Shown here: positions 1 to 8,680 of the stretch, one piece after another
Position numbering within the stretch: position 1 is the stretch's first letter
Layout: each line of letters starts with the position of its first letter
NCBI GenBank assembly: GCA_024398875.1
Contig: JAKSIJ010000001.1
Location: 1 to 64,000 of the forward strand
Length of the DNA: 64,000 nucleotides
Direction: 5' to 3'
From: Fibrobacter sp.
GTDB lineage: Bacteria > Fibrobacterota > Fibrobacteria > Fibrobacterales > Fibrobacteraceae
Translations under genes and position numbers: made by a program
The notes under the pieces: model-generated
What the model was told of the DNA's origin: nothing
Seen by the model: only the letters and a program-made list of their open reading frames with translations
Databases searched by the model: none

Positions 1-1278
1 TTTATCTATAGCCTCGCCCGCAATATCCGCGTTCATGGGCATGCTGTTTTGCTGTGGCTTTTTCCGCTCTTTTATGCGGGGTTAGAAATGACTCGCACCC
101 GCGGTGATTTTGCGTTTCCATGGAGTCATCTCGGGTTCGCCTTCGGGAATCATCTAGAACTTTTGCAAGCGCTTTCCTTTATCGGCATTTTTGGTTACAC
201 GATACTCATCATTGCATCCAATATGGTTGTGGCAAAGGCCATTTTCCGGCCGAGCATTAAAGGCAAGTGGCCGCTCATCACACCTCTGGTGATTTTCTTT
301 GCGCTACTGATTCATGGTTCCACCGTTCTTTCCGCACCAGAAGCGGCACCCTTTTATGGTACAGATGAAAAATCTCCCACTATGGCTCTGGTGCAACCCA
401 GCATTCATCAGGGAGAAAAGTGGAGCAAGGCCCGCTACGATTCCATCATCACCAAAACCGTTGGCATGATTGAAGACAGCGTGTCTCCTGGCACAGACTT
501 GATTATTCTAGCAGAGACCGCCATTCCCGACCACATCAAAAGACAGCCCAAAACAGTCGCTAAATTTCATCACATTGCAAACCAGCGAAACGCATACATT
601 CTCACCGGAGCCTTGGATTTCAAGCGTAATCGAGAACCTGGTGCACTCCGTCGTTACGAGGTTTATAACGCCTCATTCCTCTTTACTCCTTTCGACGACA
701 GCTTCCCGCAACGCTACATCAAAAAGCATCTCGTCCCCTTCAGCGAGCGTATTCCTTTCGACGATATCTTCCCTATTTTGAATTACGTGGATTTAGGCGA
801 GGGCGATTTTGTTCCTGGCAAAGAAACGCCTGTATATGGTCCTTACAACTGGACTCCATTCATTTGCTATGACGCTATTTTTGGTGACCTAGTTCGTGAG
901 GCCATTGATGCGGGTTCTAGACTCATGGTGAACATTACCAACGACGGCTGGTTTGGTCGTAGCACCGCCCCCTACCAGCATTTGAATCTAGTCCGCTACC
1001 GCGCCATTGAAAACGGCATTCCCGTGGCACGCATGGCAAACAGCGGTGTTTCTAGTTTCATTGACCAATATGGTCACTACGACCAAAACACCGAAATTTT
1101 TACGGATCGTGTTATTCAGCGGAAGATGCAGCTCAAAACCAGGAACACTCTTTACCAGCACATCGGCGATGGAGTTGAAACCGCTCTCCTCTGGTTCTTC
1201 CTCTTGTATGTTCTTGTCGCTTTCGGCGCGAGTCTTTACAACTATAAAAAAAACGGCCCGAAAGCCGAGCAGTTATAA
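1..1278 (+). CDS. lnt: Apolipoprotein N-acyltransferase, C-terminal part (cut by window start)
   Basis: The frame is open from base 1, so the gene begins before the window; 425 residues are visible. Lnt transfers an acyl chain from phospholipid to the N-terminal Cys of lipoproteins in the inner membrane, the last step of lipoprotein maturation. Hydrophobic segments come first, then a nitrilase-like periplasmic domain. The Glu/Lys/Cys catalytic set of the family can be seen as LAETAIPDH, KKHLVPFSE and FICYDAIFGD. NITNDGWFG and RAIENGIPVARMANSG are also typical, and a last membrane helix near the C-terminus (ALLWFFLLYVLVAF) closes the protein. The role fits the many lipoprotein genes in this window. 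It is convergent with the next gene. Confidence 0.93.
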   Translation, partial: FIYSLARNIRVHGHAVLLWLFPLFYAGLEMTRTRGDFAFPWSHLGFAFGNHLELLQALSFIGIFGYTILIIASNMVVAKAIFRPSIKGKWPLITPLVIFFALLIHGSTVLSAPEAAPFYGTDEKSPTMALVQPSIHQGEKWSKARYDSIITKTVGMIEDSVSPGTDLIILAETAIPDHIKRQPKTVAKFHHIANQRNAYILTGALDFKRNREPGALRRYEVYNASFLFTPFDDSFPQRYIKKHLVPFSERIPFDDIFPILNYVDLGEGDFVPGKETPVYGPYNWTPFICYDAIFGDLVREAIDAGSRLMVNITNDGWFGRSTAPYQHLNLVRYRAIENGIPVARMANSGVSSFIDQYGHYDQNTEIFTDRVIQRKMQLKTRNTLYQHIGDGVETALLWFFLLYVLVAFGASLYNYKKNGPKAEQL

Positions 1279-1289
1279 GTCTCGAAAAT

Positions 1290-1925
1290 TTATAGAAGCA
1301 GCATGGGTGGCCAATGGCCGGCCTTAGGCCGTTCCCGGAAACTTGCCTCTGGCAAAAGTTCCTGCAATTTTTCAGTTCGCGATGGCACAATGGCCTTATC
1401 CATCTTGCCATAAACCACCTGGATGTCGCTGCTATTTTCCAGAGGTTCCTTCAGTTGATGTGTCGCCAAAAATTCCAGGCCCTGGGCCAGCAACTCTGGA
1501 TTCATTTTCCTCGCAGCATTAAACCAGTCTTCTTCCCAATCTTCAAATTCTTCCGCAAAAACTTCGCCAAAAGTATTGAGGGTAGGCTCCAAAGCCGTTT
1601 TTAATTGTTTAGCCAAGAACAAAAGGCCCGGCTCTGTCCATGAACTTTCTTCATCACAAAAATCTGCAAAGGCAGAAAGCAAAATCCATTTTTGATTCTT
1701 GGGGCGGTTCTTCGATGCAAGCATCAGAGACAACGCTCCCAAGCCAGAAGCCACTACCACGTTAGCCACAGACATGCCCGGAAGTTTGTAGGGATTTTCC
1801 AGTTGACCTGCCAATTTTTCATACGAGATAAAACTGTGGTTTGCATCTGCAACATCCGACAACTCATCTTCCCACAGGGAAAGATCAAAAGCCCAATCCG
1901 GCAACCAAACCCATTTCTCAGCCAT
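1290..1925 (-). CDS. BioH/BioG-like alpha/beta hydrolase lacking the usual nucleophile Ser
   Basis: A 211-residue cytoplasmic protein with an alpha/beta-hydrolase layout: WVWLPDWAFD near the start (oxyanion strand-turn), a helical lid in the middle, an acid residue in YGKMDKAIVP and a His in KAGHWPPM at the end. In BioH/BioG-type esterases, which cleave pimeloyl-ACP methyl ester in biotin synthesis, the elbow reads G-W-S-x-G. Here the aligned stretch is VVASGLGAL, so Gly stands at the nucleophile position and Ser one residue before it. Either the enzyme is dead or rewired, or the alignment shifts by one. No biotin genes lie nearby. Function is not established; the fold assignment is fairly safe. 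Confidence 0.6.
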   Translation of the reverse strand: MAEKWVWLPDWAFDLSLWEDELSDVADANHSFISYEKLAGQLENPYKLPGMSVANVVVASGLGALSLMLASKNRPKNQKWILLSAFADFCDEESSWTEPGLLFLAKQLKTALEPTLNTFGEVFAEEFEDWEEDWFNAARKMNPELLAQGLEFLATHQLKEPLENSSDIQVVYGKMDKAIVPSRTEKLQELLPEASFRERPKAGHWPPMLLL

Positions 1926-2026
1926 AATTAAAACCGAAACGACTTAAATCAAAAATTCTATTTTAAAGATATATAGGCAAAACACAAAAAGAAAAATTTT
2001 TCAAAAAAAGTTTCACATTTTTTAGT

Positions 2027-2032
2027 TATCTT
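2027..2032 (+). promoter_or_regulatory. Putative -10 box TATCTT close to the start codon
   Basis: TATCTT ends 9 nt before the ATG at 2042, with no Shine-Dalgarno between them. If this is the -10 element, the transcript starts only a few bases before the start codon. Confidence 0.4.
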
Positions 2033-2041
2033 AATACTCGT

Positions 2042-3031
2042 ATGCGTTATGTAACATTTTTGCCATTTTTTGCATTGGTTTTATTCCTGGCCGGTTGTGC
2101 GTCCCAACCCAAATACAAGGAAGACCCTGCCGTGACCCGGAGCCGCGCCCATGCCGCTTATGATGATTTGGATGCAGAGACAGGTTCTTCTGCCACATAT
2201 GCCAAAAAATCAAGCAATGGCGCCACCGAAAATGGTGTAGCAATGAGTTATGAGGCATCCAGCACGATGGAAAACGCCCCTACCATTATGGTAATGCCAG
2301 CAAAAAGCGGAAAGGGCCTTTCGGAACTCGCCGTCGTGAACAGCAATCCTCTTTCCAAATCCATGATGGAAGCCATCAACAGCTACCTCACTCAAAAACA
2401 TTACGAGGTTCGCTCTCTAGAAGGCCAGTCACAGCTGGACGATGTCATCAAGATGCAAAACGACATCGCCAATACCGACGATGATTTATCCTATTTGGCA
2501 AGTCTCGCCCTGGGGGCCGACATCTATATCAAATATTCCGGTAGCGCCAACACAGACAATGTAACCATTGAAGTCAGCGCCTATGAAACCTCCACCGCAC
2601 GCCTTCTTGGCAGCCAAACTGCAGAAGTAAAGAACAACGGACACGTGGACCAAGCAAATCTCCGGGCGAATGTGCAATCTGCTGCCCGCAAGGCCATGCC
2701 TGGGCTGGAAAAGAAGATCCTCGCCTACTGGGAAGATGATTTGAAAAAAGGCGCCCAGTATAAAGTGGTTATGAATATAAAGGCCGAATATAGCGATTCC
2801 CAGATTGAGGATTTGCATGATTTCGTAGTGAAGAATCTGCGGCAAGCCTTCAATAGCGTGACAGTCAATGTACTGACCGGGAAAACCATTGATTTGGTGG
2901 TATATGCCGACCCAAGCAAATTCGTGGATTCTCAAGATGTGTACAGTCAAATTCGCCAACTGTTGAAGGCAATGGCGGAGAGTCGAAAAATCAACGTCAC
3001 CAAAAAACTGATTTTAATGGACTTGCAGTAG
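2042..3031 (+). CDS. Lipoprotein, DUF6175-like
   Basis: A 329-residue lipoprotein. The signal peptide ends in a lipobox (FLAGC, Cys at residue 19). Past a Ser/Ala-rich linker, the stretch APTIMVMPAKSG, then SYLTQKHYEVRSLEG and ALGADIYIKYSG, resemble DUF6175 proteins of Bacteroidota, where this family is found as an envelope protein of unknown role. A second alpha/beta repeat follows (YKVVMNIKAEYSDSQI). It is the first gene of a tight four-gene run; the next start is 7 nt away. Assignment to DUF6175 is from memory of family sequence and is moderate; the lipoprotein nature is clear. Confidence 0.6.
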   Translation: MRYVTFLPFFALVLFLAGCASQPKYKEDPAVTRSRAHAAYDDLDAETGSSATYAKKSSNGATENGVAMSYEASSTMENAPTIMVMPAKSGKGLSELAVVNSNPLSKSMMEAINSYLTQKHYEVRSLEGQSQLDDVIKMQNDIANTDDDLSYLASLALGADIYIKYSGSANTDNVTIEVSAYETSTARLLGSQTAEVKNNGHVDQANLRANVQSAARKAMPGLEKKILAYWEDDLKKGAQYKVVMNIKAEYSDSQIEDLHDFVVKNLRQAFNSVTVNVLTGKTIDLVVYADPSKFVDSQDVYSQIRQLLKAMAESRKINVTKKLILMDLQ

Positions 3032-3038
3032 GCGCCAC

Positions 3039-4253
3039 ATGAGACTTTCTGCATTTTTACTCTGCCTCGTTTTCGCCATTCCCTCTTTCGCTGGAAAAGC
3101 CATTACCTACACAGCCACTTCCAAAGTCTCTCAGGAAGACGCCAACAACATGGCTATGGCAGGCGTGGCAAAGCAAATCGTTTCTCAGGTGAGTACGGAC
3201 CAAACCCTTGGCAAAAGCGAAACAATCAAGGATGGCAACACGAACTTCGTGGAAACCTTCTCCGACATCACTAATGTAACCAGCGATTTGAAGTTGAAAG
3301 GCATCACGGTTGTTCCCGCCAAAACAGATGGCAAAAGTTTCAAAGCTACCGCCACCTTGGACATGGATGAACTTACCGCAGATATCCAATTCCAGATGAA
3401 GGGAATCAAGCAGGAAATCTCCCGCCGCGAAACCGCAGCCACAGCTGCACTTAAAAGCCGTTTGTATAGCGATGCAGCCGCAGAAATTCTCGCTGCGGAA
3501 GGGCTCTTTCCCCAATACGAAAAGCTATTGCAAAAATTAAGCGCCATCTATCCCATTAATGAATCTCACCGCCTCACTCACAACATTCCAGAAATACACA
3601 AGAATCTGGCAAGCAAACTTTCCTCCGTTAAAATTACGGGCTTAACAGAAGTTGTCTCTTTAAAGGGCGACGCTCCCTTGGAATGGAATATCCAGGTTGT
3701 CGACAATGAAGGTCCCTTGGCAAAGTTCCCTCTTGCAGTAAATCAAGGACGTTCCACTCTTGCCCAAAAGAAGACTGATATAAATGGCATCGCCCAGTTC
3801 TCTGTTGCAAAAATAGACCGCTCTCAAGGAAAGAATTCTATCAACATCATTCCCGACATTCCTCTAGGATTTTTGAAAGAAGCTGGAATTGGCGAAGCAT
3901 TGACGATTTCTTACACGGTGGAAGTTTCTAAATGCAACATTCAGTTGGATTGCGCCCAAGACAAATCCTTCTGTTCCGCTTTGAAAAACACACTGCAAAA
4001 GAAGAACATCTTTGTCGGGGATGAGTCTGGAGCCCAAAAGATTCAGGTGCAATTTACCGCCACCGAGAAAAACACTTTGAATGTCGGCAGTAGTACCATG
4101 AAATCTTACAATGTGGAAGTTTCTTTCCAAGGCGCCGGCATAGATTTTACAACATCTGCCAAAGGCGTAGGGAATGACGAGTCCAGTGCCGTCGCGGCCG
4201 CTCTCAAACAAATGAAGCTCGAAGCCCTACAAAGCCAACTGAAATGTCCCTAA
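3039..4253 (+). CDS. Exported protein with LPP20/FlgT-like N-terminal domain
   Basis: A 404-residue exported protein. The N-terminal signal peptide ends around AIPSFAG with no lipobox Cys. Residues of about 25-130 look like the LPP20/FlgT N-terminal module: an Ala-rich helix (SQEDANNMAMAGVAKQIV) followed by beta strands with FKATATLDMDEL. The middle has an Ig-like stretch (EWNIQVVDNEGPLAKFPLAV...GIAQFSV), and four Cys residues in the last third may pair in the periplasm. It sits between the DUF6175-like lipoprotein and the TPM protein, overlapping the latter by 10 bp, so the three products probably work together at the envelope. The function is not known. Confidence 0.55.
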   Translation: MRLSAFLLCLVFAIPSFAGKAITYTATSKVSQEDANNMAMAGVAKQIVSQVSTDQTLGKSETIKDGNTNFVETFSDITNVTSDLKLKGITVVPAKTDGKSFKATATLDMDELTADIQFQMKGIKQEISRRETAATAALKSRLYSDAAAEILAAEGLFPQYEKLLQKLSAIYPINESHRLTHNIPEIHKNLASKLSSVKITGLTEVVSLKGDAPLEWNIQVVDNEGPLAKFPLAVNQGRSTLAQKKTDINGIAQFSVAKIDRSQGKNSINIIPDIPLGFLKEAGIGEALTISYTVEVSKCNIQLDCAQDKSFCSALKNTLQKKNIFVGDESGAQKIQVQFTATEKNTLNVGSSTMKSYNVEVSFQGAGIDFTTSAKGVGNDESSAVAAALKQMKLEALQSQLKCP

Positions 4254-4984
4254 AATTTTTCAAGACATCTCTTTTCTGCTTTGTCTTCTGGGAAGTTCTC
4301 CTCGGGCTAAACCCCGCAGGAACCTCTCGGGCAGAAGCCACCATTGCCGGAGACATTCCCAAGCAGCCCGAGCATAGCTTTGTCTACGATGAAAATCGAC
4401 TGCTCTCCGCCCAGGATGCCGCATACTTCAACACGCTATCAGAAGAACTCTTCCAGAAAACGGGAATCCGTATGGCAGTCGCATTTCTGGATGACATGGG
4501 GTACCGAGAATCCCGGAATTTTGCGGCAGATATTGGTACCGCCTGGGAAATTGGCGGGCCCAACGACAAAGGCCTCCTCATTTTCGTTGCATTGAAACAG
4601 CAGCGGAGAACTATTCAAGTCGGCGCGTTTTCCAAATCTTTTTTCAGCGAATCAAAATTGCGAAGTTTGGAACAAAACATTCTAGTTCCACAATTTCGTG
4701 TTCAAAAATACGGTGCAGGCATTACCAGCCTCGCCTATCATCTGGCGGAAAATATCGCGCAATCCAAAAGTATCCAATTAGATACACCTGCCCCAAACTT
4801 AGAGCAAGACAATTCCATGCCATTATCACATAAGATATTCATTGGGCTAGTGGCATTGTTCTTAATAATCGCATTCCGCTTTCGAAAAGGCAGCACCGCC
4901 AAATCAAGCGCACAATCACTTTTCAATAACAACACTTTCGGCGGTTCACTAAACGAACGTTCCTCCTTTAACGGGAAATTCTAG
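4244..4984 (+). CDS. TPM-domain (YgcG/Psb32-like) membrane-anchored protein
   Basis: A 246-residue protein with a signal peptide, a TPM domain and one C-terminal membrane helix. HSFVYDENRLLS, the KTGIRMAVAFLDD strand and NDKGLLIFVALKQQRRTIQVG are typical TPM (TLP18.3/Psb32/MOLO-1) features. The helix is about LSHKIFIGLVALFLIIAF, followed by a Ser/Asn-rich tail in the cytoplasm. TPM proteins occur in envelope stress and repair settings, but no enzyme activity can be assigned. The start overlaps the upstream stop by 10 bp, which implies translational coupling. Confidence 0.75.
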   Translation: MSLKFFKTSLFCFVFWEVLLGLNPAGTSRAEATIAGDIPKQPEHSFVYDENRLLSAQDAAYFNTLSEELFQKTGIRMAVAFLDDMGYRESRNFAADIGTAWEIGGPNDKGLLIFVALKQQRRTIQVGAFSKSFFSESKLRSLEQNILVPQFRVQKYGAGITSLAYHLAENIAQSKSIQLDTPAPNLEQDNSMPLSHKIFIGLVALFLIIAFRFRKGSTAKSSAQSLFNNNTFGGSLNERSSFNGKF

Positions 4985-4991
4985 GGGAAAA

Positions 4992-5624
4992 ATGAAAAAA
5001 CTTCTCAGCATTCAAGAACTTAAAAACTCCCCCTGGCCAAACCGCATCGCACAAGCATTGGGCACAAGCCTTCTTTCCGCCTTTGTTCATGGGGACTGCC
5101 TTATGGAAGGCTTTTCTCCCTTTGTGGCTCCCTGGAATATAAGTTTCATTCTAAAAGAAGTTTCGCCCGAAATCCAAACGGCACTGCACAATCTAGCCAA
5201 GGATGCCGCCAAGGAAAACATCCATTTCAAATACTACTTTACCCTCAAAGAAATTCTAGAGTTGAGCGCAAACTTCCCTCTGGAATTTCTCCACATCGCA
5301 AATCGTAACGAGGTCCTTTGCGGTCAAACTCCTCTGGCAGGTTATAAGCCCAATCCAAACGCTCTTGCCCTCCAATGCAAACGGGAACTGCAAAGCATAA
5401 AACTTCATTGGCGCGAAACACAACTTACCGCGAAAAAAGAGAAGGCCGTGGCAGCCGCCACCGATCAATTGAAACAGGCCCTACTCCCTGTGCTATACGG
5501 CATTTTCCACCTGCAAACCGGAAACTATCCCGAAAATAAGCAGCAAGTCACAGATGCCTACCTGCAAAAAACCTTCCTCGAAAACATCGAAGAAGGCTTA
5601 AACAAACTAGCAGAAAAACTGTAG
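4992..5624 (+). CDS. Nucleotidyltransferase-like protein with degenerate active site
   Basis: A 210-residue cytoplasmic protein that closes the operon 7 nt after the TPM gene. The plan matches a family of nucleotidyltransferase-fold proteins: an early strand-turn (LLSAFVHGDCL), then FPLEFLHIANRNEVLCGQ, and a helical part starting LQCKRELQSIKLHWRETQL. True members keep GS-x(9-10)-D-x-D. Here the turn reads HGDCLMEGFSPFVAPWNIS, without the Asp pair, so catalysis is unlikely. It may be a structural or regulatory partner of the three envelope proteins. The fold call comes from pattern resemblance only. Confidence 0.45.
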   Translation: MKKLLSIQELKNSPWPNRIAQALGTSLLSAFVHGDCLMEGFSPFVAPWNISFILKEVSPEIQTALHNLAKDAAKENIHFKYYFTLKEILELSANFPLEFLHIANRNEVLCGQTPLAGYKPNPNALALQCKRELQSIKLHWRETQLTAKKEKAVAAATDQLKQALLPVLYGIFHLQTGNYPENKQQVTDAYLQKTFLENIEEGLNKLAEKL

Positions 5625-5635
5625 CGTATAAAAAA

Positions 5636-6325
5636 TTACTCCGCTACCTTGATAAAATAGAAATCATCAATGGATACAGAACCCGCTGGGGTTCCAGCTT
5701 CCTGCTGGTAGCTAATCTTTTCAACATGGGCTGGATTAAATTCAACTGGCGAGCCCCAACCACCTTGAGCCAAATCTTTGAACTTGACCGTTACCGTCTT
5801 CCATTCTGCGGATTTTCCTTGGCAATACTTGTAATGGTCATAATCCGCCACATCAGAAATCTCTACACGTAAGCAGTGGTCTGCGCCCTTATACTTATAC
5901 TGAACAGCATTGTATCCCGCAATCTTATCTGCAACAGGCGTTACATTTGTTCCCCAGCCGGCATAGCTAGAAACTTCCCCGTATTTGATAGTAAGGGCAT
6001 AGTTACTTCCATTATCTGTTGCCGACGGGAAAGGTTCCCCTTCAGAGCCTGGGTTGTCAGAAGCGATTTCCGTAGTTCCATCTGTATAAACGAACCACCA
6101 ATCTCCGACTTGGTTGCCATGATCTCCATCCTCAAAATCATCTAACAGCAAAGAGCCATCGGGAACATCAGGCTTATCACCAGGTTCATCCGAGCCGGAA
6201 CTGCTGGAATTTGTATTTTCCAACTCAACCACCTCAACTTCGTACTTGTTCACACCATCGCAGGCAGCAAGACCAAGAGCAAAAAGAGCAACAGAAGTCA
6301 GGGCCATCCATTTTGTCAAATTCAT
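5636..6325 (-). CDS. Lipoprotein with CBM11/CIA30-like carbohydrate-binding domain
   Basis: A 229-residue lipoprotein; the signal peptide ends in ALGLAAC (lipobox). A short Ser/Pro/Asp linker leads to a beta-sandwich that starts with SLLLDDFEDGDHGNQ and has NYALTIKYG, YNAVQYKYKG and ends in VSIDDFYFIK. This is the pattern of CBM11/CIA30-type domains, which in Fibrobacter are common on surface polysaccharide-binding proteins. No catalytic domain is present, so it would act as a bound adhesin or glycan-binding lipoprotein. Which glycan it binds cannot be read from sequence. Confidence 0.65.
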   Translation of the reverse strand: MNLTKWMALTSVALFALGLAACDGVNKYEVEVVELENTNSSSSGSDEPGDKPDVPDGSLLLDDFEDGDHGNQVGDWWFVYTDGTTEIASDNPGSEGEPFPSATDNGSNYALTIKYGEVSSYAGWGTNVTPVADKIAGYNAVQYKYKGADHCLRVEISDVADYDHYKYCQGKSAEWKTVTVKFKDLAQGGWGSPVEFNPAHVEKISYQQEAGTPAGSVSIDDFYFIKVAE

Positions 6326-6360
6326 AAAATCCTCTTGTTTTCCTCAAATATATACATAAT

Positions 6361-6380
6361 AGGGCGGAAATATCCGCCCT
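6361..6380 (-). terminator. 8-bp GC-rich hairpin after the DUF3300 gene
   Basis: AGGGCGGA and TCCGCCCT pair perfectly around a 4-nt loop, 26 nt beyond the stop of the minus-strand DUF3300 gene. The T-run lies before the hairpin on that strand rather than after it, so its strength as a terminator is uncertain; it may instead protect the 3' end. Confidence 0.45.
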
Positions 6381-6406
6381 TAACTAAAAAAAGTGTTTAC
6401 CGCTGT

Positions 6407-7528
6407 TTACCGGCGCTTTACAGCCTTGCCAAAACCGCCATTATTGTGGCTTGGGGTAGGAGCAACGCGATTTTGACTGGAATTTCGGCTGGAATTGTCG
6501 CTCTGGCGAGGTTCATAGACTCTGGGACGCTGCTGTTCCTCAGAATCACGGTCATAATTTGGCCGCGGTGAGGATGGTGCAGGCACCACACGCTGTGGAG
6601 CCGTAGACTGTTGCGGCACAGGTGCCATCTTTTGTTGCGGCATGGGAACTACCCGCGTTCCCGCAGCAGGTCCCATACGTTGAGGTGCAGGTGCCACCCG
6701 TGGAGCCGGAGCTATAGTTTTAGATGATTTTGGTGGAGCCGGCGCAATCCTCGGCGCAGAATGAGAGGCCGGTCGTGGTCTTGGAGGCGGTACATAACGC
6801 CGCGGATGGTGAGGAATAGGACGGTGAGCGTACCAGCGCGTATTCCGCACATAAATCACCCGAGGGCCCCAATCAAACCAGCAAGTTCCCCAACCCCATT
6901 CACCATACCGAGTACCCAGCCAAACACCCGTACCATAAGTCACCCGAGTATAGCCATCGGCATAAACGTAATACACCACCCGAGGATTATAAACAGGGAC
7001 ATAGACATATTCCGTACGCACAGGATTGATGGTAATGTTATCCCCCGTTTCCACCGTCACCTGTTCATTACTTTTCAAATGTCCGTGGTCGTAAGCCGCC
7101 TGACGCATGCGTTGCACCGCATCCATCACGTCCTCTTTCTGCGTGGTTACCGCATCGCCCAACTGATCCGTCCATGTCTTATACTTGTCCATCATGGCAA
7201 GGACCGTTGGGAAAGGAAGAAGCGCCTGCACGCTGGGGTCATAAGTCAGATTGGCCTGTTCCATAGCCTCGGCCAATGTTTCACCTTTCAAATTCTTGTG
7301 GGCCTGAGACCAGGCATTCGCTGCGGGAATCTGATTTCCGTATGTAGAAGCGGTTAGCACATGAATCAGCAACTGGTCGGGATACAACGCAATATTCGAA
7401 ACCAGAGTATCCAGTTCCGATGGTGTGTAATTGCTTTGCGCACGAACAACACCCGGCAGCACAAACAACAATGCCACAACAAGCAGCATCGCCTTCAACA
7501 TCATGTTAGGATAAACCTTCAGCATCAT
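6407..7528 (-). CDS. DUF3300 exported protein with Pro-rich tail
   Basis: The start is placed at 7528 (or the adjacent ATG at 7525), because GAGG stands just upstream and the signal peptide (MLKAMLLVVALLFVLPG) follows; an upstream in-frame start would add 28 residues that do not look secreted. The domain is DUF3300: SELDTLVSNIALYPDQLL, YDPSVQALLPFPTVL, DVMDAVQRMRQAAYDHG and EYVYVPVYNPRVVYY are all signature stretches. After a Trp/Tyr-rich part comes a long Pro/Arg/Gln-rich disordered tail. The function of DUF3300 is unknown; such proteins are periplasmic or outer-membrane associated. Confidence 0.8.
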   Translation of the reverse strand: MMLKVYPNMMLKAMLLVVALLFVLPGVVRAQSNYTPSELDTLVSNIALYPDQLLIHVLTASTYGNQIPAANAWSQAHKNLKGETLAEAMEQANLTYDPSVQALLPFPTVLAMMDKYKTWTDQLGDAVTTQKEDVMDAVQRMRQAAYDHGHLKSNEQVTVETGDNITINPVRTEYVYVPVYNPRVVYYVYADGYTRVTYGTGVWLGTRYGEWGWGTCWFDWGPRVIYVRNTRWYAHRPIPHHPRRYVPPPRPRPASHSAPRIAPAPPKSSKTIAPAPRVAPAPQRMGPAAGTRVVPMPQQKMAPVPQQSTAPQRVVPAPSSPRPNYDRDSEEQQRPRVYEPRQSDNSSRNSSQNRVAPTPSHNNGGFGKAVKRR

Positions 7529-7595
7529 ATTCCTCACCCACAAGATACAATTATTAGGTGAAAGAAGTATGCGATTGGTTGCATTACACCACAAA

Positions 7596-8645
7596 TCAAT
7601 AAAGAAATTCAAAATCTTGAACTATCAGGCGGGCATCCTTGACGCCCTTGAAGTAATCGCCTTTACGGCTAGAAGCAAAAACCACATTCACATGCGTAAT
7701 CGGCTCATCAGCTTCCCCTTGAACCGCTCCCTCAGGGAGAGGATCCGCATTCTTATGGGAACGCCCGTAAATAAAAGATGTTTCTAAAGCGCGAAGGCCA
7801 TTTTTATCTGGCGGAGAAATGCGAATCACTCCCTCTTTGGAGGCATCATTGTCTGTTTTAGCGCTGTACCAAGCCACTCCAACAAATCGGCGATTTCCTT
7901 GGGAGCGATTTTCCAAGGTGGCCATTACCGTGCAAGAATCTCCAAGTCCATCATACTTGAATTTCACGCGAAATCCTCTCGGCCTCGCCTCAAAAGGAAC
8001 TCCCCAGTTAATAAGAGCCTTGCCATCTTTATCGGTAAACCCAAGAATTTGTTTGAGGCTCATATTTCGGACAACGCGACCAGTAAAGAGGTTTCCGCTA
8101 GCAATGACACCCACAACTTTTCGAGTAGTGAGTTCAGCCGCATAGCTTCCATCCGAAAGTTGAATCCTTTTGGTGGGCCAATTCTTACTGCCCGAAACTG
8201 CATACGCGGGGTTTCCATTGTCCCAAATATATTGACGTTCACTCACCCCCACCATATCATCACATTTGACGTGGCCAAGAGTAATAAATCCTGAGACTTC
8301 TTCCGTATGCCATTTACCGAAGGAACTTCCCGGCAGCTGATAACCCCCTTTGATTTTCCAAGTTTCTTCGCCAATCTTAAACTCCGTCCAGTTTCGCAAA
8401 TCCAACGTATCAGGCAAAGTGGTAGCTACCCCATCCTTGAATTTTGCGATTTCCACCTTGGCATTTTTCAGCGGATAAACACCCTGCTGCCCATAATAAT
8501 TCACCTGGACCACAATGGTTTTCAGTTCCTCGCTAATACGAGGCTTCCCTACTTGGCCCCGAATATGGATTTGTTCAATGGGGTGCGCCATCAGGGGCAA
8601 TGCCAAGGCAAGGATTGCAACAAGCAACCACCGAATGTTTCGCAT
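7596..8645 (-). CDS. Exported protein with PCMD (putative carbohydrate metabolism) domain
   Basis: The start at 8645 is supported by AGGAGA 6 nt upstream; the longer reading frame adds only charged residues before the signal peptide (RNIRWLLVAILALALPLMA). The body shows PCMD-like features: SYAAELTTRKVVGV, ASGNLFTGRVVRNM, NWGVPFEARPRGFRVKFKY and the late THVNVVFASSRKGDYFKG. In Bacteroidota this domain occurs in exported proteins near polysaccharide-use genes, and it is thought to bind glycans. The signal peptide lacks a Cys, so the protein should be periplasmic or secreted. Its partners are not evident, though the neighbouring genes also encode exported proteins. Confidence 0.6.
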   Translation of the reverse strand: MRNIRWLLVAILALALPLMAHPIEQIHIRGQVGKPRISEELKTIVVQVNYYGQQGVYPLKNAKVEIAKFKDGVATTLPDTLDLRNWTEFKIGEETWKIKGGYQLPGSSFGKWHTEEVSGFITLGHVKCDDMVGVSERQYIWDNGNPAYAVSGSKNWPTKRIQLSDGSYAAELTTRKVVGVIASGNLFTGRVVRNMSLKQILGFTDKDGKALINWGVPFEARPRGFRVKFKYDGLGDSCTVMATLENRSQGNRRFVGVAWYSAKTDNDASKEGVIRISPPDKNGLRALETSFIYGRSHKNADPLPEGAVQGEADEPITHVNVVFASSRKGDYFKGVKDARLIVQDFEFLY

Positions 8646-8680
8646 TTTCAATCTCCTTCTGTATTCGCTGCTATAAAACA

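Noticed and set aside
1244-1267. Possible terminator (CGGC/GCCG plus T-run) for the hydrolase gene inside the lnt 3' end
   Set aside because: The stem has only 4 secure base pairs; too weak to list as a feature.
7529-7612. N-terminal extension of the DUF3300 protein
   Set aside because: The extra 28 residues precede a normal signal peptide and overlap the end of the next gene; GAGG points to the ATG at 7528 or 7525.
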